A DNA stretch of 49,579 bases from a bacterium (GTDB taxonomy: Bacteria > Electryoneota > RPQS01): the NCBI GenBank assembly GCA_018812265.1, contig JAHJDG010000166.1, forward strand, positions 1-49,579, written 5' to 3'. The notes under the pieces are model-generated. The model was not told the origin of the DNA, searched no databases, and saw only the letters and a list, made by a program, of their open reading frames with translations. Below, piece after piece: positions 34,212-42,464 of this stretch (its first letter is position 1; each line of letters starts with the position of its first letter). The translations under genes and the position numbers were made by a program.

Positions 34212-36893
34212 CTACCGTACCAGATGTAACGTCTTGGCCATCGAACCCGAACTTCCCTCCAGCCGATACACGTATACTCCGCTTGTCAGAGGAGTTCCCG
34301 CGTCGTTCCTGCCGTTAAAGAGGATCGTCATCTCCGATCCGGTGCCACGGCCCGCATACAGCGTTCGCACTTCCTGACCGAGTAGATTGTACACGCGTAA
34401 AGTGGTTACCGTATTCTGCGGAGCGACAAACCGGATTGCGGTCGTCGGATTGAAGGGATTGGGATAGTTTTGTTCAAGCGTGAGAGAAAGAGGGATGAAC
34501 GGCGACTCCGAGACAAACGAGATCGAATCCCCGAACCACGCAAAGAATCGAGCCAGCAGATCATCGCGCGTGTCCGTGTTCCCGACTCCCGAAACGCCTT
34601 CCAGACCGAAACTCAAGAACACGAATCGCCCCGTGCTGTACTCTCCGGCCACTCCGCAGACTGCCGCCGAGTCACCGGAATAGTGGAAGATGGTCTGTCC
34701 GTCTCCGATAACATACACGGAAGCCGGACTGTTCTGGTTCTGCGCGCCCTGCGATCCGATCAGATACGCTTCCACGCCGTCGGTAATGGGATTGCCTGCA
34801 TAGCCGTAGAATCGCCGCTGCTCCGTGTTCGGCGCTCGCAGCGAGCAGGCGAGTACATCGCTCAGGAAAGACGAACCGGACCCCAAATCGTCCGCGATAT
34901 CCTGGCCGGTCAGGAGCAGATGTCCGCCCTCGTTCAGATACGAACTCAGAACAGCTTGCTCGCGGAAGTCCAGCGTGGAGATCGAATCGTTGCCGGTGAA
35001 CCAGATGACCGTGGGCACATTGAAGATATCCGGTGCACCAGCCGCCGCGCAGTCCCACCAGCGAATGCGCAGATCGAAACTGTCCAGAGAAGAAAGATAA
35101 AAGGATTCGAACACATCTCCGTTATCGTCATCCACCAGCACCACGTCGGCAAACGGAATCACGAAGTCCACAGTCTGAGGTATCGTTCCCGGAGCCAGCT
35201 CGATCCTCCGCTCCGTGAGCATGAGCGGAGTAGGCGGGATCACGCGAATGGTGTTCATGCCCGCCATTAGTTTCCGGCTTCCGTTCGTATAGAGACTATC
35301 GGTGGTCTGTTCGACGAAAGTCCAGGCCGAGTCGGGATAGCCCTCGTGATAGAACTCCACGCGCACCGGAAACGGTGGAGGAACCGGTTCCTCGGTGGTG
35401 ATCGCACCCTCCACGTTCACGCCGCGCCGGATATCGAACGCCACCGTGATCGTGTCGTTGGCCGGATTTTCATCTCCCGTTGCGAACACCGAAAGTTGGA
35501 GGGGTGAGACCGGTGGTAGAGTCTCGTTATCCGGCAAGACCCAAAGCCGCGCGAACGACAGGACGGAGTCCGATCCCGCCTCCAGCTCCACCGCCATCGA
35601 ATCGAGGAAAGTCTGTCCCGATACGCGAGTGCGGATCGTCAGCGGCATCTGACTGGCGTTGAGGATTCGCGCCGCCACGATCAGCGAGTCTCCCGCCAGA
35701 TAGGGAAGAGTGGAAATCGGCGAAACGTACCCCACCGCAATCGCATCTACCACCGGCAGAGCATCAATGATCCGCTCCATTCCCATCCAACCCATGTACG
35801 CGCTGACCCACGAATGATCGTTGGTGACGGGATAGTTTCTTCCGGGAGGAATTCCACCGTCGTGGTCCGTGTCCAGTCCGATCAGCGAATCGGTGATGTA
35901 TACGGCGTTCCCCCAGTAGAGCGAATCCTGCGTAATCTGAAAGCACACGTGCTGCGCGTTGCAGTACCACGTGTTGAAGGCGTGGTTCCATGTTCCGACC
36001 GGCTGCCAGACGTCGAGCAGCGGCCCGTATTGCGTGAGCCATACCCGTCCGCTGTCGGGATACTCGCGGAACAGGCTTTCGCAGACTCCCCATAGAGCCG
36101 TTCCGCCGCACAGCGCCCACGTCTCGTTCTGATAGAGACGCTGCGGATTTGACTCAAACCATGTACGTAGACGGCGTGCTTCGTTGAGTGCGAACTGCCG
36201 CCAGTCGGCGCGGCCGCGATAGAGCGTGTGCGGATACAGCCCGCCGATTCCCAGACCTTGCGCGCACGGATTGAGTTGGCCGAGTCCCGTGCTGTTGGGA
36301 TCGTAGTCGAGCGGATGACCTACCACCCACAGCGCGCAACTGTCCGCATACCACGTCCATGTGGTATCATTGTAGGCTTGGCGGTAGATGCGTTCGGCCT
36401 CGAAACCCCAGCCGCAGTTGTGGATCGCATAATAGCCGCCGCCTTCGCGCCACGCCGGAAATCGCTGGCAGTAGCCTTGCGCGAGGCGGATCCGCGGCCC
36501 GTAGCTGGCCGTGTCTCCCGTCCACACCGCATATTGCGACCAGACTCGAATCGCTTCCTGTGTGTTGTCGGTTTCGATGATGCCGGCATCGCTGCCGCTC
36601 TCACCCTCGATCATTCCGCCACGATTCGCTCCCGTCTCCGTGTATTGCATGGACACGAGGAAATCGCACAGCAACCGATAGTGCGCGAAGTAGGCGATCT
36701 CATCCAGTGATGCGCGCTGATCGCGCGGGCGAATGAATCTTGGCTCACCGGCGGCTCCACTCCGCGCGAACTCCTCGGCTATTTGCTCGGGAGTCCAATA
36801 CGGCGTGGCCAGAGCGGTGGCTGCGATGAACATACCAAACACCAGTGCAGCCCACCGGAAAAATGAAAGTAGAGAAGTTGTTCCTGCCATCAT
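34212..36893 (-). CDS. Large secreted protein with T9SS-type sorting domain
   Basis: The protein has 893 residues from ATG 36893; a second ATG follows at 36890. A signal peptide (LVFGMFIAATALA) precedes a region of about 350 residues with repeated Trp/Tyr-rich helical segments (GGGYYAIHNCGWGFEAERIYRQAYN, TWYADSCALWVVGHP, NHAFNTWYCNAQHVCFQ). It has the look of an alpha/alpha-toroid enzyme, perhaps a polysaccharide-degrading or epimerase-like domain, but I cannot name it. Beta domains follow, then a module at about 600-780 shared with the 986-residue metallopeptidase. The sorting domain at the end reads QNYPNPFNPTTAIRF. It sits 26 bases after the broken epimerase gene. Confidence 0.8.
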   Translation of the reverse strand: MMAGTTSLLSFFRWAALVFGMFIAATALATPYWTPEQIAEEFARSGAAGEPRFIRPRDQRASLDEIAYFAHYRLLCDFLVSMQYTETGANRGGMIEGESGSDAGIIETDNTQEAIRVWSQYAVWTGDTASYGPRIRLAQGYCQRFPAWREGGGYYAIHNCGWGFEAERIYRQAYNDTTWTWYADSCALWVVGHPLDYDPNSTGLGQLNPCAQGLGIGGLYPHTLYRGRADWRQFALNEARRLRTWFESNPQRLYQNETWALCGGTALWGVCESLFREYPDSGRVWLTQYGPLLDVWQPVGTWNHAFNTWYCNAQHVCFQITQDSLYWGNAVYITDSLIGLDTDHDGGIPPGRNYPVTNDHSWVSAYMGWMGMERIIDALPVVDAIAVGYVSPISTLPYLAGDSLIVAARILNASQMPLTIRTRVSGQTFLDSMAVELEAGSDSVLSFARLWVLPDNETLPPVSPLQLSVFATGDENPANDTITVAFDIRRGVNVEGAITTEEPVPPPFPVRVEFYHEGYPDSAWTFVEQTTDSLYTNGSRKLMAGMNTIRVIPPTPLMLTERRIELAPGTIPQTVDFVIPFADVVLVDDDNGDVFESFYLSSLDSFDLRIRWWDCAAAGAPDIFNVPTVIWFTGNDSISTLDFREQAVLSSYLNEGGHLLLTGQDIADDLGSGSSFLSDVLACSLRAPNTEQRRFYGYAGNPITDGVEAYLIGSQGAQNQNSPASVYVIGDGQTIFHYSGDSAAVCGVAGEYSTGRFVFLSFGLEGVSGVGNTDTRDDLLARFFAWFGDSISFVSESPFIPLSLTLEQNYPNPFNPTTAIRFVAPQNTVTTLRVYNLLGQEVRTLYAGRGTGSEMTILFNGRNDAGTPLTSGVYVYRLEGSSGSMAKTLHLVR

Positions 36894-36919
36894 ATTCCCG
36901 AATCAACACCTCAAGAAGA

Positions 36920-37962
36920 TCACATGAACTTCTTGAAGAACTTGAGGATTCCCTGATTCCACGCGATGCGATGCGTGATTCCCGTTCCTTGAGCGATTTC
37001 GTGTTTGTGATCGAGATACCACTGATAGCTGCGGATCAAGGCGTCGGCGTTGGAATACTGCGGCTTCCAACCCAGCACTTTCTGAGCCTTCTCGATGGAA
37101 ACGAAGCTGTCCTGATCCGCCGTTCCGTACACCCACTTGTAGAGCGGCGACAGTCCCAGAGCTTCAAACAGCCGCAGCGCGAGCTTGACCGGCCCCGCCG
37201 GAGTTCGCCACGGCCGCGCACCATTGCCCGCGTAGTCGCACATCGCCTTCATGTCCTCGCGCACGGTCATGAACTCGGCCGCGCCGACGTTGAAGGTGTC
37301 GTTGGCGATTTTAGCGTCCAGCGTCGAAGCCAGATAGATCGCATCGGCCAGGTCGTCCACTTCAAGAAGCTGATAGCGGTTTTTCCCGTTGCCGATCATG
37401 GGAATCCGTTTTCCGCTTTCCACCCAATCGTAGAGAATCTGGAACACGCCCAAGCGGTGAGTACCGATAAACGTCTTGGGGCGAATGACCGGAACGCAGA
37501 ATGTGTCGCTCCGGTAACGTTCGCAGATCCGCTCCGCTTCAATCTTGCTTTCGCCGTACGGGCCTACTCCTTCCATGAGGTCGCTCTCGAAGAGCGGATG
37601 ATGGTCGGGGATTCCATAGACGGCGGTGGAGGAGACGAACACCACTCGCTTAATGCCCGTCTCCAGAGCCGCGTCGAGAACATTCTGGGTTCCGGCTACG
37701 TTGATGGCGAAAATATCTTCCGGCTTCCACAGCGGCAGCGCCGCCGCGCCGTGGACGATCACGTCCGGTTGTGTTCCTTGAGAATCCGGGTCAATCCCGT
37801 CCGGTCCCGCACGTCATGCTGAATGAAGACGGTCCCCGCCGGGTATTCGGATTCTTCAAACGGTGCAATGTCGGTTAATACGAGGTTCCATCCCTTCTGA
37901 TGGAACCAAAGTGCGGTGTGCAGGCCGAGAAATCCGGCGCCGCCGGTGATCAGTGCTTTCAA
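36920..37962 (-). pseudogene. NAD-dependent epimerase gene split by a one-base frameshift
   Basis: Two frames on the minus strand together read as one SDR epimerase of about 347 residues. The first, from TTG 37962 (GGGAGGTGG upstream), begins MKALITGGAGFLGLH and ends at a TGA at 37759-37761. The second continues in another frame with VIVHGAAALPLW, STAVYG, the catalytic Tyr/Lys pair in GPYGESK, and IRPKTFIGTHRLG. Adding one G on the plus strand in the GG run at 37767-37768 restores the expected KEHNPDVIVHGAAA. The deletion may be a sequencing error in a short homopolymer or a real inactivation. The intact product would be an NAD(P)-binding nucleotide-sugar modifying enzyme. Confidence 0.85.
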
Positions 37963-38260
37963 TTCAGGCCACCTCCCGGCAGGCTCCTCGGCCCTGTCAA
38001 TGTGCTTATCATGCCTCGTCAGTTCCTTTTTGTCGTCTCTTGCGAAATTCAGTAAAAACCATTTCCTGATGGCTCGACCCTATTCAACGAGCCCACGTAA
38101 TATTCTTAATATTTACAAATAATTGGACATCATCGGCTAAAACCGGTTGCCTTGAAAGAAGCCGGAGCGATCAGACGGTATGGAGCAAACTAAGATACCA
38201 ATCACACACTGAACTATCAAGCCCTTGAGACCGAATCCGATGAGAGACAGAGGCCTTTGT
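37963..38260. other. Spacer between the epimerase and purF
   Basis: This AT-richer stretch between divergent units holds a possible 6-bp stem GGCTCG/CGAGCC (38071-38093) and an AT run near 38099-38120 that could serve as a promoter up-element. No confident minus-strand promoter was identified; the purF promoter begins at 38261. Confidence 0.45.
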
Positions 38261-38289
38261 TTGACATTAATAGGTGTTCAGGGTATATT
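38261..38289 (+). promoter_or_regulatory. Strong sigma70 promoter of purF
   Basis: A perfect TTGACA (38261-38266) and TATATT (38284-38289) are spaced by exactly 17 bases. Transcription is expected to begin near 38296, only about 23 bases before the likely start codon of purF. No purine-regulator (PurR) or riboswitch site was recognised. Confidence 0.8.
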
Positions 38290-38305
38290 ACTTTGTTCTA
38301 CTTAT

Positions 38306-38311
38306 AAGGAG
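38306..38311 (+). promoter_or_regulatory. Shine-Dalgarno of purF deciding an AUC start
   Basis: AAGGAG is followed by a 7-base spacer and then ATC at 38319 in the purF frame. The nearest standard in-frame start, GTG 38274, lies inside the promoter spacer, upstream of the expected transcript. See the purF entry. Confidence 0.75.
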
Positions 38312-38318
38312 ACCCGCC

Positions 38319-39770
38319 ATCAGACACGCGGATCGTCCGCACGACCACTGCGGAATCATGGGTGTTTTCGGTCACCCCCACGCCGCCGAGCTTACCTACC
38401 TCGGCCTGTTTGCCCTCCAGCACCGTGGGCAGGAGTCAGCGGGGATTGTATCCTCCGACGGCTCTTCGCTGCACGCCGTGCGGGGGATGGGGCTGGTGGC
38501 TGACGTGTTCAATGACCAGCAGAAGTTCCAGCACTTGGCCGGAAACCGTTCCATCGGCCATGTTCGCTATTCCACGACCGGGGGATCCGTTGCCGGAAAC
38601 GTGCAGCCGCTTGTCGTCCGCACTAAGGACGGCCCGCTGGCGGTGGCTCACAACGGAAATCTGGTCAATGCTCGCGCCCTTCGTGTCGCTCTCGAAAGCG
38701 AGGGAGCGATCTTCCAGACCGATTCGGATAGCGAGATATTCGTTCACTTGATCTCCCGCTCCCGCGAGGCCACTCTGGCGGGACGGATCGCCGCCGCGCT
38801 CAGTCAGGTGCAGGGAGCCTACTCGCTGCTGTTCCTGACCAAAGAAGAAATGGTGATCGTCCGCGATCCGCACGGCTTCCGGCCGCTCTGCCTCGGCGGG
38901 AAAGGCGACGCCATCGTGGCGGCCTCCGAGACCTGCGCTCTCGATCTGACCGAAGCAACCTATGTTCGAGAAATTGAGCCCGGCGAGATCGTGACCGTCA
39001 GTGCGCGCGGGATTGATTCCACCACCTTCGCTGCGCCCTCGCTCCACATGTGCGTCTTCGAGCTGATCTACTTCGCCCGCCCCGACAGCCAGATCTTCGG
39101 TGGCAGTGTGGATCGCGCCCGCCGCAAACTCGGCAAGATTCTCGCCGAGGAAGCTCCCGCCGAGGCCGATATCGTGATCGCCGTCCCCGATTCCTCGAAC
39201 ACGTCGGCCTTGGGCTACGCGCGGGCCGGCGGACTTAAGTTCGAGCTTGGTCTCATCCGCAATCACTACATCGGCCGTACGTTCATCAATCCCTCACAGT
39301 TCATGCGCTCGTTCAACGCCCGCGTGAAATACAATCCCGTGGTGGGCGTGCTCAAGGACAAGCGGGTGGTGATCGTCGAGGACTCCATAGTTCGCGGCAC
39401 CACGCTCAAGAAACTCGTTGCGCTGCTCCGCCGTGTGGGCGTCAAGGAGATCCACGTCCGTGTCGCCTCGCCGCCGATTCAGTACCCGTGCTTCTACGGC
39501 ATGGATTTCCCCACCCGCAACGAACTCATCGCCGCCTGGAATTCCCCCGAGCAGATCCGCGAATATCTCGGTGTTGATTCGCTGAAGTATCTCTCCGTCG
39601 AGGGAATGCTGGCCGCCACCTATACCGATCCCGGCCATTTCTGCACTGCCTGTTTCACCGGTGAATATCCGGTGCCGCTTTCCGACGATCAAAGCGAATC
39701 GCTCTTCCAATACAGTGAAAAAGAGTGGGCCCGCGCCGAGCTCGAACGCGTCCTGAAGTCGTTCGAGTAG
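38319..39770 (+). CDS. purF: Amidophosphoribosyltransferase (unusual AUC start)
   Basis: The protein has 483 residues if started at ATC 38319. It makes 5-phosphoribosylamine from PRPP and glutamine, the first step of purine synthesis. An N-terminal propeptide (RHADRPHDH) precedes the glutaminase nucleophile Cys11 in HCGIMGVFG, close to the 11-residue propeptide of B. subtilis PurF. Further marks are LGLFALQHRGQESAGI and the PRPP loop VVIVEDSIVRGTT. Cysteines in LHMCVFELIYF, YPCFYGMD and CTACF match the [4Fe-4S] form. No ATG, GTG or TTG start is possible between the promoter and the catalytic cysteine, so either AUC is used or the sequence should read ATG. pgsA follows 17 bases later. Confidence 0.9.
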   Translation: MRHADRPHDHCGIMGVFGHPHAAELTYLGLFALQHRGQESAGIVSSDGSSLHAVRGMGLVADVFNDQQKFQHLAGNRSIGHVRYSTTGGSVAGNVQPLVVRTKDGPLAVAHNGNLVNARALRVALESEGAIFQTDSDSEIFVHLISRSREATLAGRIAAALSQVQGAYSLLFLTKEEMVIVRDPHGFRPLCLGGKGDAIVAASETCALDLTEATYVREIEPGEIVTVSARGIDSTTFAAPSLHMCVFELIYFARPDSQIFGGSVDRARRKLGKILAEEAPAEADIVIAVPDSSNTSALGYARAGGLKFELGLIRNHYIGRTFINPSQFMRSFNARVKYNPVVGVLKDKRVVIVEDSIVRGTTLKKLVALLRRVGVKEIHVRVASPPIQYPCFYGMDFPTRNELIAAWNSPEQIREYLGVDSLKYLSVEGMLAATYTDPGHFCTACFTGEYPVPLSDDQSESLFQYSEKEWARAELERVLKSFE

Positions 39771-39787
39771 TTCCTTCCCTCGCCATC

Positions 39788-40420
39788 GTGAGAATCCGTA
39801 CTCCGATCAACATCCCTCCATCGTCCGGCGAATGCACGGATCGCTTCTGGACGGCCGCCAACTGCATCAGCTTGGGCCGGCTGTTGCTGCTCGTCCCGTT
39901 GTTCGTGTTTCTGCGGATGGGCGAGCGCGGGAATGGCAATCTGTGGGCTTTGGCGGTGATGGGAATCGCGCTGATCTCCGACATGCTGGACGGAATGGTG
40001 GCGCGCTGGCTCAAGCGGGAATCGGTGTGGGGACGGGTGTTGGATCCGATTGCCGACAAGGTCTGGATCGCGGGGCTGGCTCTGTTTCTGGCTCTACCGT
40101 GGCGGGAGCATCCGCTGCCGGTCGGATTTCTGGCTTTGGTTCTGGCGCGGGACGTGGCGATTGTGGTGCTGGCCGCCTATGCATACGGGCGGACGGGGGT
40201 GGTGATGAAATCCAACTGGGCGGGCAAAATCGCCATGACCTTCACGGCCTTCACGCTGATCGTCTATACCATCTATTGCCACTGGATACCTGTCCCGCTG
40301 ATCTGGCTGCGGCCGGTGAACGTGATGTGGTTCACGGTGATTCTGCTGGTGCTGTCGGGGATTGTCTATTCCTATCGTTTCCAAAGACTTCTCGCCGCTC
40401 ATGCGGAAAATAAAAAGTGA
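39788..40420 (+). CDS. pgsA: CDP-alcohol phosphatidyltransferase (PgsA-like)
   Basis: The protein has 210 residues from GTG 39788, 17 bases after purF. The family motif DGxxAR(x8)GxxxD(x3)D is exact in DMLDGMVARWLKRESVWGRVLDPIADK, and about five hydrophobic helices surround it. The nearest function is CDP-diacylglycerol-glycerol-3-phosphate phosphatidyltransferase, which makes phosphatidylglycerol phosphate at the inner membrane. Other alcohols (inositol, serine) use the same motif, so the acceptor is inferred. No good ribosome site is visible before GTG 39788, and the true start is uncertain. The stretch after the stop is intergenic. Confidence 0.85.
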   Translation: MRIRTPINIPPSSGECTDRFWTAANCISLGRLLLLVPLFVFLRMGERGNGNLWALAVMGIALISDMLDGMVARWLKRESVWGRVLDPIADKVWIAGLALFLALPWREHPLPVGFLALVLARDVAIVVLAAYAYGRTGVVMKSNWAGKIAMTFTAFTLIVYTIYCHWIPVPLIWLRPVNVMWFTVILLVLSGIVYSYRFQRLLAAHAENKK

Positions 40421-40777
40421 CCAAACGAACTCGGCAACCTGAAGAAAATTAAAAACTTCAAACTACAAACTTGAAAGAAAAACGGGAACTCGGAATGTGA
40501 AGGAAAAGGGCTGGGGGCAGGGGGGATGGAAAGAGGGATTGCGGAAGTTATCCACAATATATGAACAATTGTTCAGAAAGTCAAGGGGGGTGTAAAAGCG
40601 ATTGAGATTTGATATTTAAAGGTATGGGGGACAGGGAGGGATGATGAGAGGCGGGTGCGAGAAGCGTGAATCAGGGGGGAAGGACAGCGCCGTATTGCCG
40701 TCAAGGCAAATGCTATCTTGATGGGGCGATGGTCAACAAGATGCATAAAGGAAAAAGTTATATCAGGGAAATAGTGA
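40421..40777. other. 357-bp purine-rich spacer with G-runs, DnaA-box match and palindrome
   Basis: The plus strand is strongly purine-rich. Clusters of G-runs (40508-40537 and 40626-40655) could form G-quadruplexes. Between them are the perfect DnaA-box word TTATCCACA (40548-40556) and a 14-bp palindrome TGAACAATTGTTCA (40562-40575). A short inverted repeat TTGCC/GGCAA lies at 40695-40709. No reading frame or promoter stands out. Only one DnaA box is present, so a replication origin is not supported by this alone. Confidence 0.5.
40548..40556 (+). promoter_or_regulatory. DnaA-box consensus match
   Basis: TTATCCACA matches the E. coli-type DnaA box exactly. A single 9-base match can occur by chance in a genome, but here it lies six bases from a 14-bp palindrome. 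Binding is unproven. Confidence 0.35.
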
Positions 40778-41845
40778 GTGCAAATGCAAACACTAGTGAA
40801 TTATATTTGGATTGCCCTTAACAGTCCATGGATCAGTCTTTGTGGATTGATCATAGGACTACTTGGGTTACTGCTTTTTCTTCGCTCCAAGAGAGACAAA
40901 CGTCCATGCTTTGCCCAGCGAAGCACAAATATCCTGACGGACCTGAAAAGCTCATTTGGCGCAATCGAGGTCACCTATGAATCACAACCCATCCAGAGTT
41001 TTACCAGCACACGCATTGCATTCTGGAACGAGGGGCGTGAAACCATCAATCGTGCTGACATACCTTCAGGGGCTCCCATTACTATTCGTGTAGGTGAAGG
41101 CCATCGGATACTTGAGGTGAAGACGGTCTTCAGAGTCGAAGAAGCGAATCAGATGGATATTCACATATCGGATAGCGAAGCGCGCCAGGCGGCAATATCA
41201 TTTGAATATCTTGACCAGGACCAAGGTGGAGTTGTGGAAATACTTCACACGGGAACATCGGATTCAGACATATCAATATCGGGCTTGGTCAAGGGAACCC
41301 GCCTCAGGAAAAGAGTGCTCGCTGACGAGTTAGATCTAAGCATCGGCCGAATTTGCCTCCGGTCGGGGAAGGCAGCCCTCGTGGTGTCGCTTCTGTTTAC
41401 GCTAGTCTTGTTAGTGGCTGCGTGGCCAATTTGGAGGCAAACGCCACAAGATTCACATGTCTTTGCAGACATAGACTCGACTTGGGCACAGATAGTAATC
41501 GGATTTGATACATCGGCAGAACAAATAAAACATATCGCCCAAATTCAGGCGCATCTTTTTAAGATTTCATCGTTGGACTCGCTGTCTGAGGTTTCATCGT
41601 TGGACTCGTTATATGCTTGCCAAATATCCAATTCTGCCGCACTTGCCACTCATGCTCGGACTGTGGCAAAAGGTTTTAGGGAACTTGCACGAACTGAAGA
41701 GAATTCAAACGCGGCCTGGAGACAGATTCGACACAATAGGCAGATGTTGCGATATTTTGTGATAATATTTTTCATCTTTGCCTGGATACCAGTTCTTGTT
41801 GGCATAAGGCGTAGTTCGCCAAGGGAATTTAACGCATATTTCTAA
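40778..41845 (+). CDS. AT-richer membrane protein of unknown function
   Basis: The protein has about 355 residues from GTG 40778 or ATG 40784 (a weak CAGGGA ribosome site). Three hydrophobic segments are seen: about 18-35, 197-217 and 327-345. Between the first and second lies a soluble region with TSTRIAFWNEGRETINRADIPSGAPI, a beta-sheet pattern I associate with uncharacterised membrane proteins carried on mobile or defence-type islands, though I cannot name a family. The third-position composition is visibly more AT-rich than the surrounding genes. It stands alone between a purine-rich spacer and a hairpin-rich spacer. This suggests recent gain by transfer. No operon partner is visible. Confidence 0.75.
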   Translation: MQMQTLVNYIWIALNSPWISLCGLIIGLLGLLLFLRSKRDKRPCFAQRSTNILTDLKSSFGAIEVTYESQPIQSFTSTRIAFWNEGRETINRADIPSGAPITIRVGEGHRILEVKTVFRVEEANQMDIHISDSEARQAAISFEYLDQDQGGVVEILHTGTSDSDISISGLVKGTRLRKRVLADELDLSIGRICLRSGKAALVVSLLFTLVLLVAAWPIWRQTPQDSHVFADIDSTWAQIVIGFDTSAEQIKHIAQIQAHLFKISSLDSLSEVSSLDSLYACQISNSAALATHARTVAKGFRELARTEENSNAAWRQIRHNRQMLRYFVIIFFIFAWIPVLVGIRRSSPREFNAYF

Positions 41846-42153
41846 ATTAGCTCTTTAACAAGCATTGTAATAAATAGCGTTGCCGTGAAGAGAACAAGAG
41901 AAATTGGGCCTAAACATCGTGATGTGACGGATTTTATCTTGGCGCGGTGTCCAGAATGACAATGGGGGAGATTCCGGCCGGGTTGCGCGCAGGATCGAGG
42001 TTCTTTCATTTTCATGTGTCGGCGCTTAACCCGGTTCGGCGAGGAAGGTAGTGGATACGCCATTGCCGGTCAGGAGACCGACAACAGCGGAAGATAGCGT
42101 AAGGGAGAAATTCCGGCAGGGATGCAATCCCCGCTCGGCGAGCGAGGTTTTCG

Positions 42154-42173
42154 GGCACGCGAGGACGCGTGCC
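42154..42173. repeat. Perfect inverted repeat (8-bp stem)
   Basis: GGCACGCG (42154-42161) and CGCGTGCC (42166-42173) flank the loop AGGA. It is one of several hairpins in the spacer before cysS. Confidence 0.75.
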
Positions 42174-42187
42174 TCGGCGGGAAGTGT

Positions 42188-42207
42188 GGGCACGGCATGC
42201 CGTGCCC
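42188..42207. repeat. 20-bp perfect palindrome
   Basis: GGGCACGGCATGCCGTGCCC is identical on both strands. It lies 14 bases after the hairpin at 42154-42173, which also carries GGCAC/GTGCC ends. The pair looks like a REP-type module. Confidence 0.8.
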
Positions 42208-42265
42208 CTCCGAGAAGAGAAAGACGGATACAATAAGGACACAATGAATTGTGTCGCTACAAGAT

Positions 42266-42444
42266 GGGCGCGATAAATCGGCCCCTACAATACGGGCGAG
42301 GCAATCGGCCCCTACGGGCAAACTGCCGTTTGCATCTACAACGGGCGCGATAAATCGGCCCCTACAATGCGGGCGAGGCAATCGGCCCCTACGGGCAAAC
42401 TGCCGTTTGCATCTACAATGGGCGCGATAAATCGGCCCCTACGA
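42266..42444. repeat. 77-bp tandem repeat, two copies plus a partial third
   Basis: Copies begin at 42266, 42343 and 42420 with an exact 77-bp period. The first two differ at only two positions (27 and 77 of the unit). The third stops after about 24 bases. Each unit contains two nested variants of the word ATCGGCCCCTAC preceded by GGGCG, and a perfect hairpin GCAAAC/GTTTGC. It ends 20 bases upstream of the cysS start. Confidence 0.9.
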
Positions 42445-42464
42445 TAAGGATGTTTTTCTGAATT

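Larger units (their letters stand above)
41846..42464. other. 619-bp repeat- and hairpin-rich spacer upstream of cysS
   Basis: The first 200 bp show no clear gene. From 42100 it holds nested inverted repeats (listed separately) and a 77-bp tandem repeat up to 42444. The structures are REP/BIME-like, and the CGGCCCCTAC word recurs five times. Frames crossing it on the minus strand show only repeat-derived peptides. Confidence 0.7.

Noticed and set aside
38274-38318. GTG 38274 as the purF start
   Set aside because: It lies between the -35 and -10 boxes of the strongest promoter in the window, upstream of the expected transcript.
40500-40700. Replication origin
   Set aside because: Only one DnaA box, no AT-rich unwinding element and no dnaA, dnaN or gidA nearby.
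42266-42444. CRISPR-like repeat array
   Set aside because: The units are contiguous 77-bp tandem copies without spacers and with no cas gene.
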